From Cytobacillus sp. NCCP-133 (GTDB taxonomy: Bacteria > Bacillota > Bacilli > Bacillales > Cytobacillaceae): 64,000 bases of DNA. The notes below the pieces were generated by a model. It made no database searches. It was not told where the DNA came from and worked only from the letters and a program-made list of their open reading frames with translations. Below, one piece after another: positions 55,660 to 63,957 of the stretch; the first letter of the stretch is position 1; every line of letters starts with the position of its first letter. The translations under genes were made by a program, and so were the position numbers. The DNA lies in NCBI RefSeq assembly GCF_026011715.1, contig NZ_BRVM01000016.1:1-64000 (forward strand). The letters are read 5' to 3'.

Positions 55660-55809
55660 ATGGGCAAAAAGCATCGCAACCGCATAAATTCGCCAAAGAA
55701 GAATAATCATATACCTGCCGAAGCCATAATCGCCGAACAAGAAGCCCATGGTAAAGAATATACGGCCAATAAGCGCAAAAACAGCCCAGGGTCCAACATA
55801 ACGGAATAA
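55660..55809 (+). CDS. small basic protein, 49 residues
   Basis: Reads MGKKHRNRINSPKKNNHIPA and continues EAIIAEQEAHGKEYTANKRK with a polar end. GGAGGGATTCAG precedes the ATG. It forms a pair with the 42-residue gene and may be a spore-associated protein. Too short for confident family assignment. Confidence 0.7.
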   Translation: MGKKHRNRINSPKKNNHIPAEAIIAEQEAHGKEYTANKRKNSPGSNITE

Positions 55810-55813
55810 ATAC

Positions 55814-55840
55814 GAAAAAGGAGGACAGCTGTCCTCCTCT
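55814..55840. terminator. convergent terminator
   Basis: AGGAGGACAG / CTGTCCTCCT, with A's on the left and T's on the minus strand, between the small proteins and yodL. Confidence 0.8.
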
Positions 55841-55851
55841 CATAAATTTTG

Positions 55852-56160
55852 TTAACGGATATGTATTCGATTTATTTCTTCCCATCCGCCAGGCTTAAGC
55901 TGATAATAATACTGCCCTCTTCGTCCTTCATCAATATAAAGAATGTCTCCCGTCGAAATAAACCGGCCGGTAAAGTCAAATGGAATTCTGTCTGGTACAT
56001 TAAACCTTCTAAAAACATTATCAAGGCATTCCTCATGGGTCGATCCTTCAACATTCAAGCGGTAAACTTGCTGAAACCCTTTTTTGTCCCTGAACTTGGG
56101 TGTTTGGAATATCGTCACATCATACTCTTTCCTTCTGATTCTCGTTAACTCCTTCAGCAT
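55852..56160 (-). CDS. yodL: YodL-family protein
   Basis: 102 residues. KEYDVTIFQTPKFRDKKGFQ (about 11-30) and IDEGRRGQYYYQLKPGGWEE (about 76-95) match B. subtilis YodL, an early-sporulation protein that, when overproduced, interferes with MreB and cell shape. Its partner there, YisK, is not seen here. Neighbours deoD and yodJ-like keep the B. subtilis order. The ATG follows GGGGGATGCTGT. Confidence 0.9.
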   Translation of the reverse strand: MLKELTRIRRKEYDVTIFQTPKFRDKKGFQQVYRLNVEGSTHEECLDNVFRRFNVPDRIPFDFTGRFISTGDILYIDEGRRGQYYYQLKPGGWEEINRIHIR

Positions 56161-56264
56161 ACAGCATCCCCCTCTGTTTTGTGATAAACCCTTGTTTGTT
56201 AGTGGTAAAAAAATTCTACAATTGGATTTGAATTTTTCTATGTTTCTTGGCCGCTTGATGTATA

Positions 56265-56450
56265 GTGGCTTTTTTGCTGATGGTGTGATTTCTGGCTCTA
56301 TGGACCCTTCATGGCGACCTTTTCGTGGCTGCCGACATCATTTCCTGCTTCATTAATCTTCGCAACAACATTTCAGCTACTGCTGACGCAAATTTCGTCT
56401 TCATCCCCTATCTGGCAGTCGATTTCACTCCTCATATTCCAATTTTCAGG
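56265..56450. repeat. degenerate tandem repeats of about 52 bases
   Basis: A block without a long frame shows recurring GCTG(C/A)(C/T)GA...ATTTC...CTTCAT motifs, with ATTTC-type anchors at alternating spacings of about 30 and 21 bases. Three imperfect ~52-base copies are visible (GCTGCCGACATCATTTC, GCTGACGCAAATTTC and so on). Origin unknown; possibly a dispersed repeat or a decayed gene. Confidence 0.45.
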
Positions 56451-56612
56451 CTTTTTATATGATTATTGTTAAATTAGCTATTTTCCATGTCGTTTCCTTT
56501 ATCAAAATTATTCTAGTTTTGTCGATTTTAGAGTATTTTTATTAATAAAGCGCTTTCAAACAAGTCAATCCCGCATAGTATATAAAAAAGACATTTATTG
56601 GAGTGATGAAAA

Positions 56613-57482
56613 TTGGGGGTTTTTAAAAAGCCATTTTTATTTTCGTTCATAACCGGACTGCTTTTGATGACTATCTCTTACTTTTTTCAGCCTCTTATGC
56701 CATTTCAATCCATAGCACATAGAGGAGCTTCAGCATATGCTCCGGAAAACACGATCGCTTCATTTGAAAAAGCAGTTGAATTAGGTTTCGACTATATTGA
56801 ATTAGATGTGAGGTTCAGCAAAGATGGACACCTTGTAGTGATTCATGATGCTAATGTAAAACGAACTACTGATGGGAAAGGCTTTGTTGGAGATTTGACG
56901 GTTAAGGAAATTAAGAAACTTGATGCAGGTTCATGGTTTTCTTCTGCATACGAAGGGGAGCGCATTCCCTTGCTTAACGAGGTAATAGAACGCTTTAGCG
57001 GACAAATTGGGCTGTTAATTGAGATGAAAGCTCCAGAAAACCAGCCTCGCATGACAGAAGTCCTCGCAGAAATGCTAAATAGCTGCACTCAAGAAAGCAA
57101 GCTTGTAAAAAATATAAAAGTGCAATCCTTCCATGTAAATGAATTGAAAAAGTTTCATCAGCTGGCCCCGGATATCCCTGCAGGCATACTCCTGAGTAAA
57201 CAGCTTGATCTGTTTCATCTGGCTTCTTACCGTTCATTTGCCTCCTTCCTATCTGTCCACCATCTTCTACTCTCCAAATCCTTTGTCTCACAAGCTGAAT
57301 TATTCGGATATGATATCTACTCCTGGACTGTAAAAAAACAATACCAATTTGCAGACATGCAGCGCCTTGGCGTGCATGGAATCATTTCTGATGAAGAGAA
57401 GAGACTGCCTGATTCCCGTCTGTATGCATTAATAACTCCCTTTTTGAAGGGACAGGATTTTCTTAAAACCTTATTGACTTAA
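56613..57482 (+). CDS. glycerophosphodiester phosphodiesterase with N-terminal membrane helix
   Basis: 289 residues. A helix (about 9-27) anchors a TIM-barrel GDPD domain: IAHRGASAYAPENTIASF (about 34-51), ELDVRFSKDGHLVVIHD (about 62-78) and LLIEMKAP supply the metal and catalytic residues. It hydrolyses glycerophosphodiesters from lipids to glycerol-3-phosphate, which GlpD could use. TTG start with GGAGTGATGAAAA upstream. Not next to glp genes. Confidence 0.9.
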   Translation: MGVFKKPFLFSFITGLLLMTISYFFQPLMPFQSIAHRGASAYAPENTIASFEKAVELGFDYIELDVRFSKDGHLVVIHDANVKRTTDGKGFVGDLTVKEIKKLDAGSWFSSAYEGERIPLLNEVIERFSGQIGLLIEMKAPENQPRMTEVLAEMLNSCTQESKLVKNIKVQSFHVNELKKFHQLAPDIPAGILLSKQLDLFHLASYRSFASFLSVHHLLLSKSFVSQAELFGYDIYSWTVKKQYQFADMQRLGVHGIISDEEKRLPDSRLYALITPFLKGQDFLKTLLT

Positions 57483-57486
57483 AATA

Positions 57487-57515
57487 AAAAACGATGGGCT
57501 TTTCCCATCGTTTTT
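57487..57515. terminator. convergent terminator between GDPD and spo0M
   Basis: AAACGATGGG-CTTT-TCCCATCGTTTTT. Confidence 0.9.
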
Positions 57516-57524
57516 CAATATTCA

Positions 57525-58295
57525 TCAGGCATATCTCGCAATCACAGATTGCAGTTTTTGCTGCATATATGGAATATCGCCATTTGTTACAGTAAGCCGT
57601 ACAAAAGATTCATCCATTTCAAGCGCCTCAGCCAGGAAACCACCAAATCCCCTTGCTCTCCGGTCTACCTGCATAAGGATCTCGGTTTCTCCGCCTGGCT
57701 GTGGGAAAAATACTACTTCCAATTCATCAAGCCGTCCTATGAATGATCCGGAGACTGGAACAAATTCAAACTCCTGTATAAATGGCAGCCTGCGGCGAAG
57801 ACGGTGTGGCGCCTGCTCACATTCGGCTTCTCTTAATCGGAAGCCCATACTGGATACAGTGTTTAAAACGGATTCCATTAACGGATTTGGAACCACTCTT
57901 ATATAGTCCTTATCTGTAGGGTCCACTGAATTTTTAATATCGAGGCCAGTCGCAACCCAAATTTTTGTTTTTCCAAAAGATAAGGGTGTATCACTTGGAA
58001 GGTTAAAAGTAAAAGGGATTTTCCTTCGTTCATTTGCTGCGAGTGTGAAAGACTTTGCCAGCCTGAAGCGGTCAATCAATCCGGAAACTGTATATTTTTT
58101 ACCTTCGGATTCCTTGATATATGTTGTATTTAAAGAAAGGTAAATATCATCAATTTTCTGCTCGGTATTCCCTCCTAAAATCTCAAGGACTCCTTTTAAA
58201 TCTTCTCCCGGTGAGACTGTATCTCTTTCCAGCTTTGTATCAACTTTAGCCGATCCAATTCCCACACTTGCCAAAACTTTGTTAAAAAATGACAT
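57525..58295 (-). CDS. spo0M: Spo0M, sporulation control protein
   Basis: 256 residues of the arrestin-like Spo0M family. MSFFNKVLASVGIGSAKVDT, LERDTVSPGEDLKGVLEILGG and DKDYIRVVPNPLMESVLNTV are conserved. It modulates early sporulation in B. subtilis; its mechanism is only partly known. The ATG follows GGGAGAGAATA. It stands alone between GDPD and yozD. Confidence 0.93.
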   Translation of the reverse strand: MSFFNKVLASVGIGSAKVDTKLERDTVSPGEDLKGVLEILGGNTEQKIDDIYLSLNTTYIKESEGKKYTVSGLIDRFRLAKSFTLAANERRKIPFTFNLPSDTPLSFGKTKIWVATGLDIKNSVDPTDKDYIRVVPNPLMESVLNTVSSMGFRLREAECEQAPHRLRRRLPFIQEFEFVPVSGSFIGRLDELEVVFFPQPGGETEILMQVDRRARGFGGFLAEALEMDESFVRLTVTNGDIPYMQQKLQSVIARYA

Positions 58296-58545
58296 GTTAT
58301 TCTCTCCCTAACCAATTTTATATTTATTACATTATATCTGGAGGTTTTACCTTTCACCTGCAAACATTTTTAACCTTTTCAGCGGCTTTTACTATATATT
58401 AACAAAACACTTCTTTCAAAAAGGTATACGTTTATATAGAAAAAAAGTTTCATTTTTTCAGAAGGCTGCAAAGAATTTTTTTCACTTGCTGATAAAGTAT
58501 TTTCTTTATGTATACCTGCGTTCAATCCCTCTCCTTCTCTGCAGC
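58296..58545. other. intergenic region upstream of spo0M
   Basis: AT-rich. A TATAAT-like box is present about 40 bases before spo0M, but no convincing sigma-H site or other feature was identified. Confidence 0.4.
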
Positions 58546-58548
58546 AAA

Positions 58549-58583
58549 AAAATGACGAGCACGTTCCCCGTCATTTTTTTTAT
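58549..58583 (-). terminator. terminator of yozD
   Basis: AAAAAAATGACG-AGCACGTTCC-CCGTCATTTTTTTT, next to the yozD stop. Confidence 0.85.
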
Positions 58584-58584
58584 A

Positions 58585-58758
58585 TTATTCTTCTTCGACT
58601 TCTTCATCAATAATGCATTTTTGCAATAAGTACTCAAAGGTTATATCCGCAAGTTCATCCAATTCTCCTTCAGTAGGCACATATCCCCTTTTTGCCAGCT
58701 CATGAAAGAAAAATTCTGCAATCTCTTCCGTATCAATCACAACTTCTATTTCCTTCAC
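58585..58758 (-). CDS. yozD: YozD-family protein
   Basis: 57 residues, acidic, reading KEIEVVIDTEEIAEFFFHEL then AKRGYVPTEGELDELADITF to a Glu-rich end. It matches B. subtilis YozD, which has no known function. GGGGG lies seven bases before a GTG at 58758; the longer ATG frame to 58779 would include the ribosome site. Confidence 0.85.
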   Translation of the reverse strand: MKEIEVVIDTEEIAEFFFHELAKRGYVPTEGELDELADITFEYLLQKCIIDEEVEEE

Positions 58759-58953
58759 AGCATCGCCCCCTTTGTACAAAATGTATGTTGGTTCCCCTTA
58801 TTTCATGCAAAACAACTGTCAGAAAAGTCTCATTCTTTATTTATCTATGAATTTATTAACCTTTGGCATTTTATTTGATTTTGGACATACATATGGGATT
58901 AACAGCTATAAATGATCAGTTGCAAAGAAAACGATTCGGGGGAGAGAAATAAA

Positions 58954-59115
58954 ATGACCAGTATATCCAGACTAGCCGCTCTAATAAAAGAAGATGTCAA
59001 TAACGAAGAAAGCTTAATCGTTGATTTATTTAGCAATCTATTAAATGGATGGTACAAACTTGTAGTTTGGTTCGGTGTTCCTTTTTTAATCTATATATTG
59101 ATGTCCTGGTATTGA
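58954..59115 (+). CDS. small single-helix membrane protein
   Basis: 53 residues: a charged N-terminal half (MTSISRLAALIKEDVNNEES) and one C-terminal membrane helix (about 33-51, LVVWFGVPFLIYILMSWY). GGGGGAGAGAAATAAA precedes the ATG. Not recognised. Confidence 0.65.
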   Translation: MTSISRLAALIKEDVNNEESLIVDLFSNLLNGWYKLVVWFGVPFLIYILMSWY

Positions 59116-59120
59116 ATTAT

Positions 59121-59816
59121 TTAAACTGTGCTCTTTCCATCATTATTGGCAAGGTGCTTTAGTTTTCTAAGAATGACCCGCATGATATGTTTGTAATCAT
59201 CATCATGAAACATTTCATAAAGAATACGATAATCATTATAGATATCAAGCAAACCATCAATTAGCAATTTTTTTTCTTTTATGCCTTCGAGCAGTTCCTT
59301 TTCAGCCTTGCGGAATGAAAGCGCTGATTCCTTTAATTCAGGCAGCTTTTCCTTTTTGTTGATCATATAAAGAAGTCCCAGCTTTTGGATAAATGCATCT
59401 GCACTTTCTGCATCCGCAACAAGCGTCAGTTCCTCTTCTCCTGCCTCCAGCCATTCCCCGTCATTTATTCTGGAGAGCTCATAAATAACATCTTCCCATG
59501 CATCTTCTTTGTATCTCCAAATCTCAGTCCTGAAGCCTACTATTTTGAAAAGATCCGAACCATACCCCTTGACTTGGACAAGGTCTCCAAAAAAGTATTT
59601 GTATTCGATATCAATGTGCTCCTTTTCCATGATCTCACCTTCATACTCAGAGAGCAGCTGAAGGCTGGATTCCATATAGAGACCTTCACTTTTATTGACT
59701 TCATAGACGTACATATCATCAAGCCACTTGACGTCTGTCACTTTTCCAACTGTTCCGTAAATAGTGATCACAACTGTATCACCGACTTTGTACTTTGGTT
59801 TTTTCCTTTTGCTCAT
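59121..59816 (-). CDS. yodN: YodN-like protein
   Basis: 231 residues. The N-terminus MSKRKKPKYKVGDTVVITIYGTVG begins a small beta-barrel-like domain of two repeats (KVGDTVVITIYGTVGKV and YFFGDLVQVKGYGSDLFKIV), followed by an acidic middle and a helical C-terminal part. It resembles B. subtilis YodN, whose role is unknown. The ATG at 59816 has GAGAGGA eight bases upstream and gives this start; an ATG at 59825 lies within the ribosome site. Confidence 0.8.
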   Translation of the reverse strand: MSKRKKPKYKVGDTVVITIYGTVGKVTDVKWLDDMYVYEVNKSEGLYMESSLQLLSEYEGEIMEKEHIDIEYKYFFGDLVQVKGYGSDLFKIVGFRTEIWRYKEDAWEDVIYELSRINDGEWLEAGEEELTLVADAESADAFIQKLGLLYMINKKEKLPELKESALSFRKAEKELLEGIKEKKLLIDGLLDIYNDYRILYEMFHDDDYKHIMRVILRKLKHLANNDGKSTV

Positions 59817-59987
59817 GTCCTCCATCCTCTCAGACCTGAGTCGTGAGTATTGAATACAATAGTATATGCACATTTTCTAAAAATCGTCCGTAGGTTGATG
59901 ATAATCGAAGCCGAAAGCGGGGCTTTTTCGGAGATCCCATCTAACTCAATTCCAATAAACAGGGTACTAAACTATAATATGCTTGAA

Positions 59988-60020
59988 ATTAAAAAACACT
60001 CCTTTTTCAGGAGTGCTTGG
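59988..60020 (-). terminator. terminator of yozE
   Basis: Complement AGCACTCCT-GAAAA-AGGAGTGTTTTTT. Confidence 0.85.
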
Positions 60021-60049
60021 AGTTTCTCAATCATTAAAGGCTTTGGACC

Positions 60050-60271
60050 TCAGCTTTCGGAAAATACATAAAGCTCCCATGCTTCATCAAAGACTGACAT
60101 GCTTTCCAAGTAAAAGCCGCTTAATTCCAGGTATGAGCTGATTTCATCATAATCATAAGAGGTTTTCGGGAAGCTGTGATCCTCGTATGCGTGGTTAGCA
60201 AAGTGGCTAATGCTATCCAATGGTTTAGGATGCCTGTATTTCATTAAAAAGTGATAAAAGGTTTTTGACAT
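60050..60271 (-). CDS. yozE: YozE-family protein
   Basis: 73 residues. KTFYHFLMKYRHPKPLDSIS, YEDHSFPKTSYDYDEISSYL and DEAWELY match YozE of B. subtilis, a small helical (SAM-like) protein of unknown function. GGGGAAGGGGTAATT precedes the ATG. Confidence 0.88.
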   Translation of the reverse strand: MSKTFYHFLMKYRHPKPLDSISHFANHAYEDHSFPKTSYDYDEISSYLELSGFYLESMSVFDEAWELYVFSES

Positions 60272-60363
60272 AATTACCCCTTCCCCATCAATTATCGGTC
60301 GTTTATTTTACTTAATACTATAAGGGATTTATGCTTACTGCGTCTACTCATCAAAGATTTTTG

Positions 60364-60403
60364 CACAAAAAAAACAACCCGTTCAATCATTACGGGTTGT
60401 TTC
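60364..60403 (-). terminator. strong terminator after yokU
   Basis: Complement AAACAACCCGT-AATGATTGA-ACGGGTTGTTTTTTTT. The 160 bases between it and yokU hold a short frame without a start codon. Confidence 0.9.
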
Positions 60404-60561
60404 CCTATTTATTTCTATCGATCGGTTTTCGCTATTTCTTTAATAGCCCAAATAATATTAAATGTGAGAATTGCTATGGAAACAGGTACTGTATTAATCG
60501 ATAGAATTTGTGACGAACAGGTGAAGAAAATACGAACATTTTTCTGACTTTGATTTATCTC

Positions 60562-60846
60562 CTAGGAAGTAAAGTCAAAATAGTTTCTCTTAAGCAGTCT
60601 CGGCTGCTCCATCAGCTGAGTGTAACTGATTTCTTTTCCGATTTTTTTCGTATCGATTAAAAATAGCTGATCCTCGATTTCTTTTATAAGTTCATCAGGC
60701 TGATAAACCATGTCGCAATCATTGCAGACTGTGGAAGGTGTTTCATTAATTTGAATCGCCCGAGTTCCATCTGGAAGCTCCCAATAAACGGTTTCCCTGC
60801 TATTAGCAATATTATTGCTTTCGCACCATGCGCATTTACTTTCCAT
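60562..60846 (-). CDS. yokU: YokU-family protein
   Basis: 94 residues with two CxxC pairs (CAWC at about 5-8 and CNDC at about 41-44) forming a probable zinc site, similar to the N-terminal domain of some antitoxins. YokU proteins usually accompany kamA. Ten bases separate it from the kamA stop, so it is probably co-transcribed. GGAGGCTGAAA precedes the ATG. Confidence 0.85.
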   Translation of the reverse strand: MESKCAWCESNNIANSRETVYWELPDGTRAIQINETPSTVCNDCDMVYQPDELIKEIEDQLFLIDTKKIGKEISYTQLMEQPRLLKRNYFDFTS

Positions 60847-60856
60847 TTTCAGCCTC

Positions 60857-62296
60857 CTATTCCTTGGTTGCTGCAGTCTTTACATCTGCTGCATCTGCTG
60901 CAGCTGTTGGGCCCTGCTTTGTCTGCTGGGCTTTAAATTTCTTTTCTTTTAATTCATCCCTTTTATCGCGCTTATCTTTTAAAGAACTGTGTGAAGGATC
61001 GCTGTCATACTTTTCGCGGCGATCCAGTCTTGCCAGACCTTCAGGCACGAGGTTAAATTGCTGGTCATTCATCAGGGCTGCTATACCCACATTTGATTTT
61101 TTCTCTTCCATATCTGTATAAATTTCTTTAAAGTAGCCTTCCGCCCGGCCAGGAACATAGTTTTCCGGTTCCGGATAAGAGGTGATTACACCTTCAAAGT
61201 TGCGGAGCACCACTTTGTCGGCGCTTTGCGAGATCAAATAATTGGGCTGCAGGGAGATCTTCCCGCCGCCGCCAGGTGCATCGACCACAAAAGTCGGAAC
61301 AGCATAGCCTGATGTATGTCCCCTTAACCCTTCAATAATTTCCAGTCCTTTGGAAACTGGTGCACGGAAATGGCCGATTCCTTCTGAAAGATCACACTGG
61401 TAAATGTAATAAGGCCTGACTCGTATTTTAACAAGGTCATGCATCAGCTTTTTCATAATTGGAACGCTATCGTTAATCCCAGCAAGAATAACGGATTGAT
61501 TTCCTACGGGAACTCCGGCATTGGCTAACATTTCACATGCTCTCTTTGAATCTTCAGTAATTTCAATGGAAGTATTAAAATGTGTATTTAACCAGACAGG
61601 ATGATACTTCTTTAAAATATTGCAAAGGTTTTCAGTGATTCGCTGCGGAAATACAACCGGGGCTCTTGTGCCAATTCGAATGATTTCTACATGGTCGATT
61701 TCCCGTAGATTTTTCAAAATATATTCAAGGATATTATCATTAATTAATAGGCCATCACCGCCAGAAATGAGTACGTCCCTGACCTGTGTTGCACTTCGTA
61801 TATATTCAATTGCAGCATCAAGCTGTTTTTTCGGCACTCCCATTCCAATTTGGCCGGAGAATCTTCTTCTTGTACAATAACGGCAATACATCGAACATTG
61901 GTTTGTTACCAGAAACAAAACCCGGTCAGGGTAGCGGTGTGTCAGGCCAGGGACTGGAGAGTCTTCATCCTCATGCAGCGGATCTTCAAGATCATATTTT
62001 GTTTTATAGATTTCTTTTGAGATCGGAACGGATTGCATTCTCACCGGGCACCGCGGGTCATCCGGATTCATAAGCGATGCATAATAAGGTGTAATATTTA
62101 ATGGAATGGTCTTTGTTGAAATTTTTACTCCTTCTTCCTCTTCAGGTGTAAGATTAATGACCTTTTTCAGGTCATCAACTGTACGAATGGTGTTCGTCAG
62201 CTGCCAAAGCCAATCATTCCACTGTTCCTCCTTGACACTCTTCCATAGGTCTATATCTTTCCAGTGCCTATCTGGTTTGTATAAAAAGTTTTTCAT
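60857..62296 (-). CDS. kamA: lysine 2,3-aminomutase
   Basis: 479 residues. A radical SAM enzyme with the 4Fe-4S cysteines C134, C138 and C141 in CSMYCRYC, GGDGLL for SAM and a PLP-binding region with VVDAPGGGGKI. It converts L-lysine to beta-lysine, used in lysine catabolism or as an osmolyte. The last ~60 residues form a charged Lys/Asp/Ala-rich tail (KDKRDKRDELKEKKF) beyond the usual ~416-residue core. Expression appears sigma-54 dependent. Confidence 0.95.
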   Translation of the reverse strand: MKNFLYKPDRHWKDIDLWKSVKEEQWNDWLWQLTNTIRTVDDLKKVINLTPEEEEGVKISTKTIPLNITPYYASLMNPDDPRCPVRMQSVPISKEIYKTKYDLEDPLHEDEDSPVPGLTHRYPDRVLFLVTNQCSMYCRYCTRRRFSGQIGMGVPKKQLDAAIEYIRSATQVRDVLISGGDGLLINDNILEYILKNLREIDHVEIIRIGTRAPVVFPQRITENLCNILKKYHPVWLNTHFNTSIEITEDSKRACEMLANAGVPVGNQSVILAGINDSVPIMKKLMHDLVKIRVRPYYIYQCDLSEGIGHFRAPVSKGLEIIEGLRGHTSGYAVPTFVVDAPGGGGKISLQPNYLISQSADKVVLRNFEGVITSYPEPENYVPGRAEGYFKEIYTDMEEKKSNVGIAALMNDQQFNLVPEGLARLDRREKYDSDPSHSSLKDKRDKRDELKEKKFKAQQTKQGPTAAADAADVKTAATKE

Positions 62297-62334
62297 TCAA
62301 ATTCCCCCTGTGTGAGTTTCTTTTCTAATAATCT

Positions 62335-62351
62335 TGCAAGAACCATGCCAA
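62335..62351 (-). promoter_or_regulatory. sigma-54 promoter of kamA-yokU
   Basis: TTGGCAT-GGTTC-TTGCA on the minus strand matches the -24/-12 consensus (TGGCAC-N5-TTGCW) at nearly every base, about 35 bases before the kamA ATG. Confidence 0.88.
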
Positions 62352-62387
62352 TTATTTTAATATTTGTATAATTATATGAAAAGGAGA

Positions 62388-62408
62388 GATGAAGGGAAGA
62401 TTTTCATC
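62388..62408. promoter_or_regulatory. possible upstream activator site for kamA
   Basis: GATGAA-N9-TTCATC, an inverted repeat about 40 bases upstream of the -24 element, a plausible enhancer site for the sigma-54 activator. Function inferred from position only. Confidence 0.4.
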
Positions 62409-62448
62409 ATTGAAGAGGCTGTTGCATAACAAAGTTTCACATAGAGCA

Positions 62449-62474
62449 AAAAAAAAATGCCGATTATCCGGCAC
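62449..62474 (-). terminator. terminator of the sigma-54 activator gene
   Basis: Complement TGCCG-GATAAT-CGGCATTTTTTTTTT. Confidence 0.85.
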
Positions 62475-62497
62475 TGAACAGGTTTCCTAAACTGGTT

Positions 62498-63925
62498 TTA
62501 TGAATGCGAAATTTGTCCATTTTCATGGGCATTCATTTTGTACTTGGATAGCTTATATTGAAGAGTCTGACGGGGTATATCCAATAACTTGGATGCTCTT
62601 TTTATATTCCAATCAGTTTGCTGGAGCGCATTCTCAATTAGTTCTTTTTCTAGGTCCTCTAAACTGGACCTTAAAGAAAGTCTGCGGGCAGGCAGACCTT
62701 TGAAGCCTGCTTGCAGCTTCTGCTTCATCATCACTGGCAAATCTTCCGTCTCTAAAAAATCACCTTCGCAAACATTCATCATATACTCGATTGTATGTTT
62801 CAATTCCCTCACATTTCCCGGCCAGCTATAAGCATTGAAGAATTTAAGAATTTCTTTTGTGCTGCCTTTAACATCTTTATTAAAAGAGTGGTTAAATTGA
62901 TTTATAAAATGCTTGGCCAAGAAGTCAATATCTTCTGCCCTTTCTCTTAAAGGCAGCAATCCGAATGTAAGGACGTTTAAGCGGTAAAATAAATCCGTTC
63001 TGATTTGCTTTTGTTCAAGAGCTTCTCCAGGATGGATATTCATGGCGGCAATCACCCTCACATTTACCTGGGAGTTTTTTGGACTGCCGACTCTTCTCAC
63101 CATCCCATCCTCAAGCACCCTTAGCAGCTTTGCTTGAAGCTCAATCGGCATGGCATGAATTTCATCCAAAAAAAGCGTTCCCCCATCAGCCAGCTCAAAC
63201 AGTCCCGGTCTGTCTACGGCACCCGTATAGCTTCCTTTTGCCGTTCCAAACAGGATGCTCTCGAGCAGTGACTCCGGAATAGCTGCACAGTTTTGCGCTA
63301 TAAATGGTCTGCTTGTTCTCGAGGAGGCATGGTGGATTCCCTGGACAAAAAGTTCTTTTCCGCATCCGCTTTCGCCAAAAACAAGAATAGGAGAATCAGA
63401 CTTTGCGAGCTTTACAGCTTCTTTCTTTATTTTTTGCATTTCCTTGTTAATGGTAAGTAGGCTGTCCAATGTGTATTGCACATTCTTTAGCTTATTTGTT
63501 TTTTTTGCAGGTCTCTTAATTTTTTTCTGCAAATCAAGCAAACTTTCCGAGAGCAGCTTTAACCTGGAATAATCCTTGGCAATCTCAACAGCTCCGGCTG
63601 CCTTGCCATTTACTGTGATGGGCAAGGTCGTGTTGATTGTTTCAATTTGAACACCATGAACATTCACATACGATTGAGTTTGATTATAGATCGGTGTTTT
63701 CGTTTTGATTACTTTTAGCAAGGTGCTTGTCTCTTCATCCAAAGAAGGAAAAACTTTTAAAACGGGCTTTCCTAAGACCTCGGAAACCTCTAATCCATCA
63801 TGTTTGGCAGCAATTTCATTATAAAAAATGGTATTGCCATTCAAATCGACAACATGAATTCCCTCATCTATCCCTTTTAAAATTGCAGCCAAAACCTCTT
63901 TGGAGATGGCTTGTGTTTCAATCAT
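62498..63925 (-). CDS. sigma-54-dependent transcriptional activator (PAS-AAA+-Fis)
   Basis: 475 residues. A PAS domain (about 10-115), a linker, a central AAA+ domain with Walker A GESGCGKE (about 164-171), the sigma-54 contact loop as KGSYTGA (a Y/S variant of GAFTGA) and Walker B GGTLFLDEI, and a C-terminal Fis-type HTH (IKRASKLLDIPRQTLQYKLS). RocR-like. Its neighbour kamA has a clear sigma-54 promoter, so control of lysine use is likely. GGAGGGGATCTTG precedes the ATG at 63925. Confidence 0.94.
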   Translation of the reverse strand: MIETQAISKEVLAAILKGIDEGIHVVDLNGNTIFYNEIAAKHDGLEVSEVLGKPVLKVFPSLDEETSTLLKVIKTKTPIYNQTQSYVNVHGVQIETINTTLPITVNGKAAGAVEIAKDYSRLKLLSESLLDLQKKIKRPAKKTNKLKNVQYTLDSLLTINKEMQKIKKEAVKLAKSDSPILVFGESGCGKELFVQGIHHASSRTSRPFIAQNCAAIPESLLESILFGTAKGSYTGAVDRPGLFELADGGTLFLDEIHAMPIELQAKLLRVLEDGMVRRVGSPKNSQVNVRVIAAMNIHPGEALEQKQIRTDLFYRLNVLTFGLLPLRERAEDIDFLAKHFINQFNHSFNKDVKGSTKEILKFFNAYSWPGNVRELKHTIEYMMNVCEGDFLETEDLPVMMKQKLQAGFKGLPARRLSLRSSLEDLEKELIENALQQTDWNIKRASKLLDIPRQTLQYKLSKYKMNAHENGQISHS

Positions 63926-63957
63926 CAAGATCCCCTCCCATATCATGTATATGATGG

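Noticed and set aside
56300-56410. 31-residue minus-strand frame starting MKTKFASAVAEMLL
   Set aside because: The ribosome site touches the ATG and the frame coincides with a degenerate repeat block.
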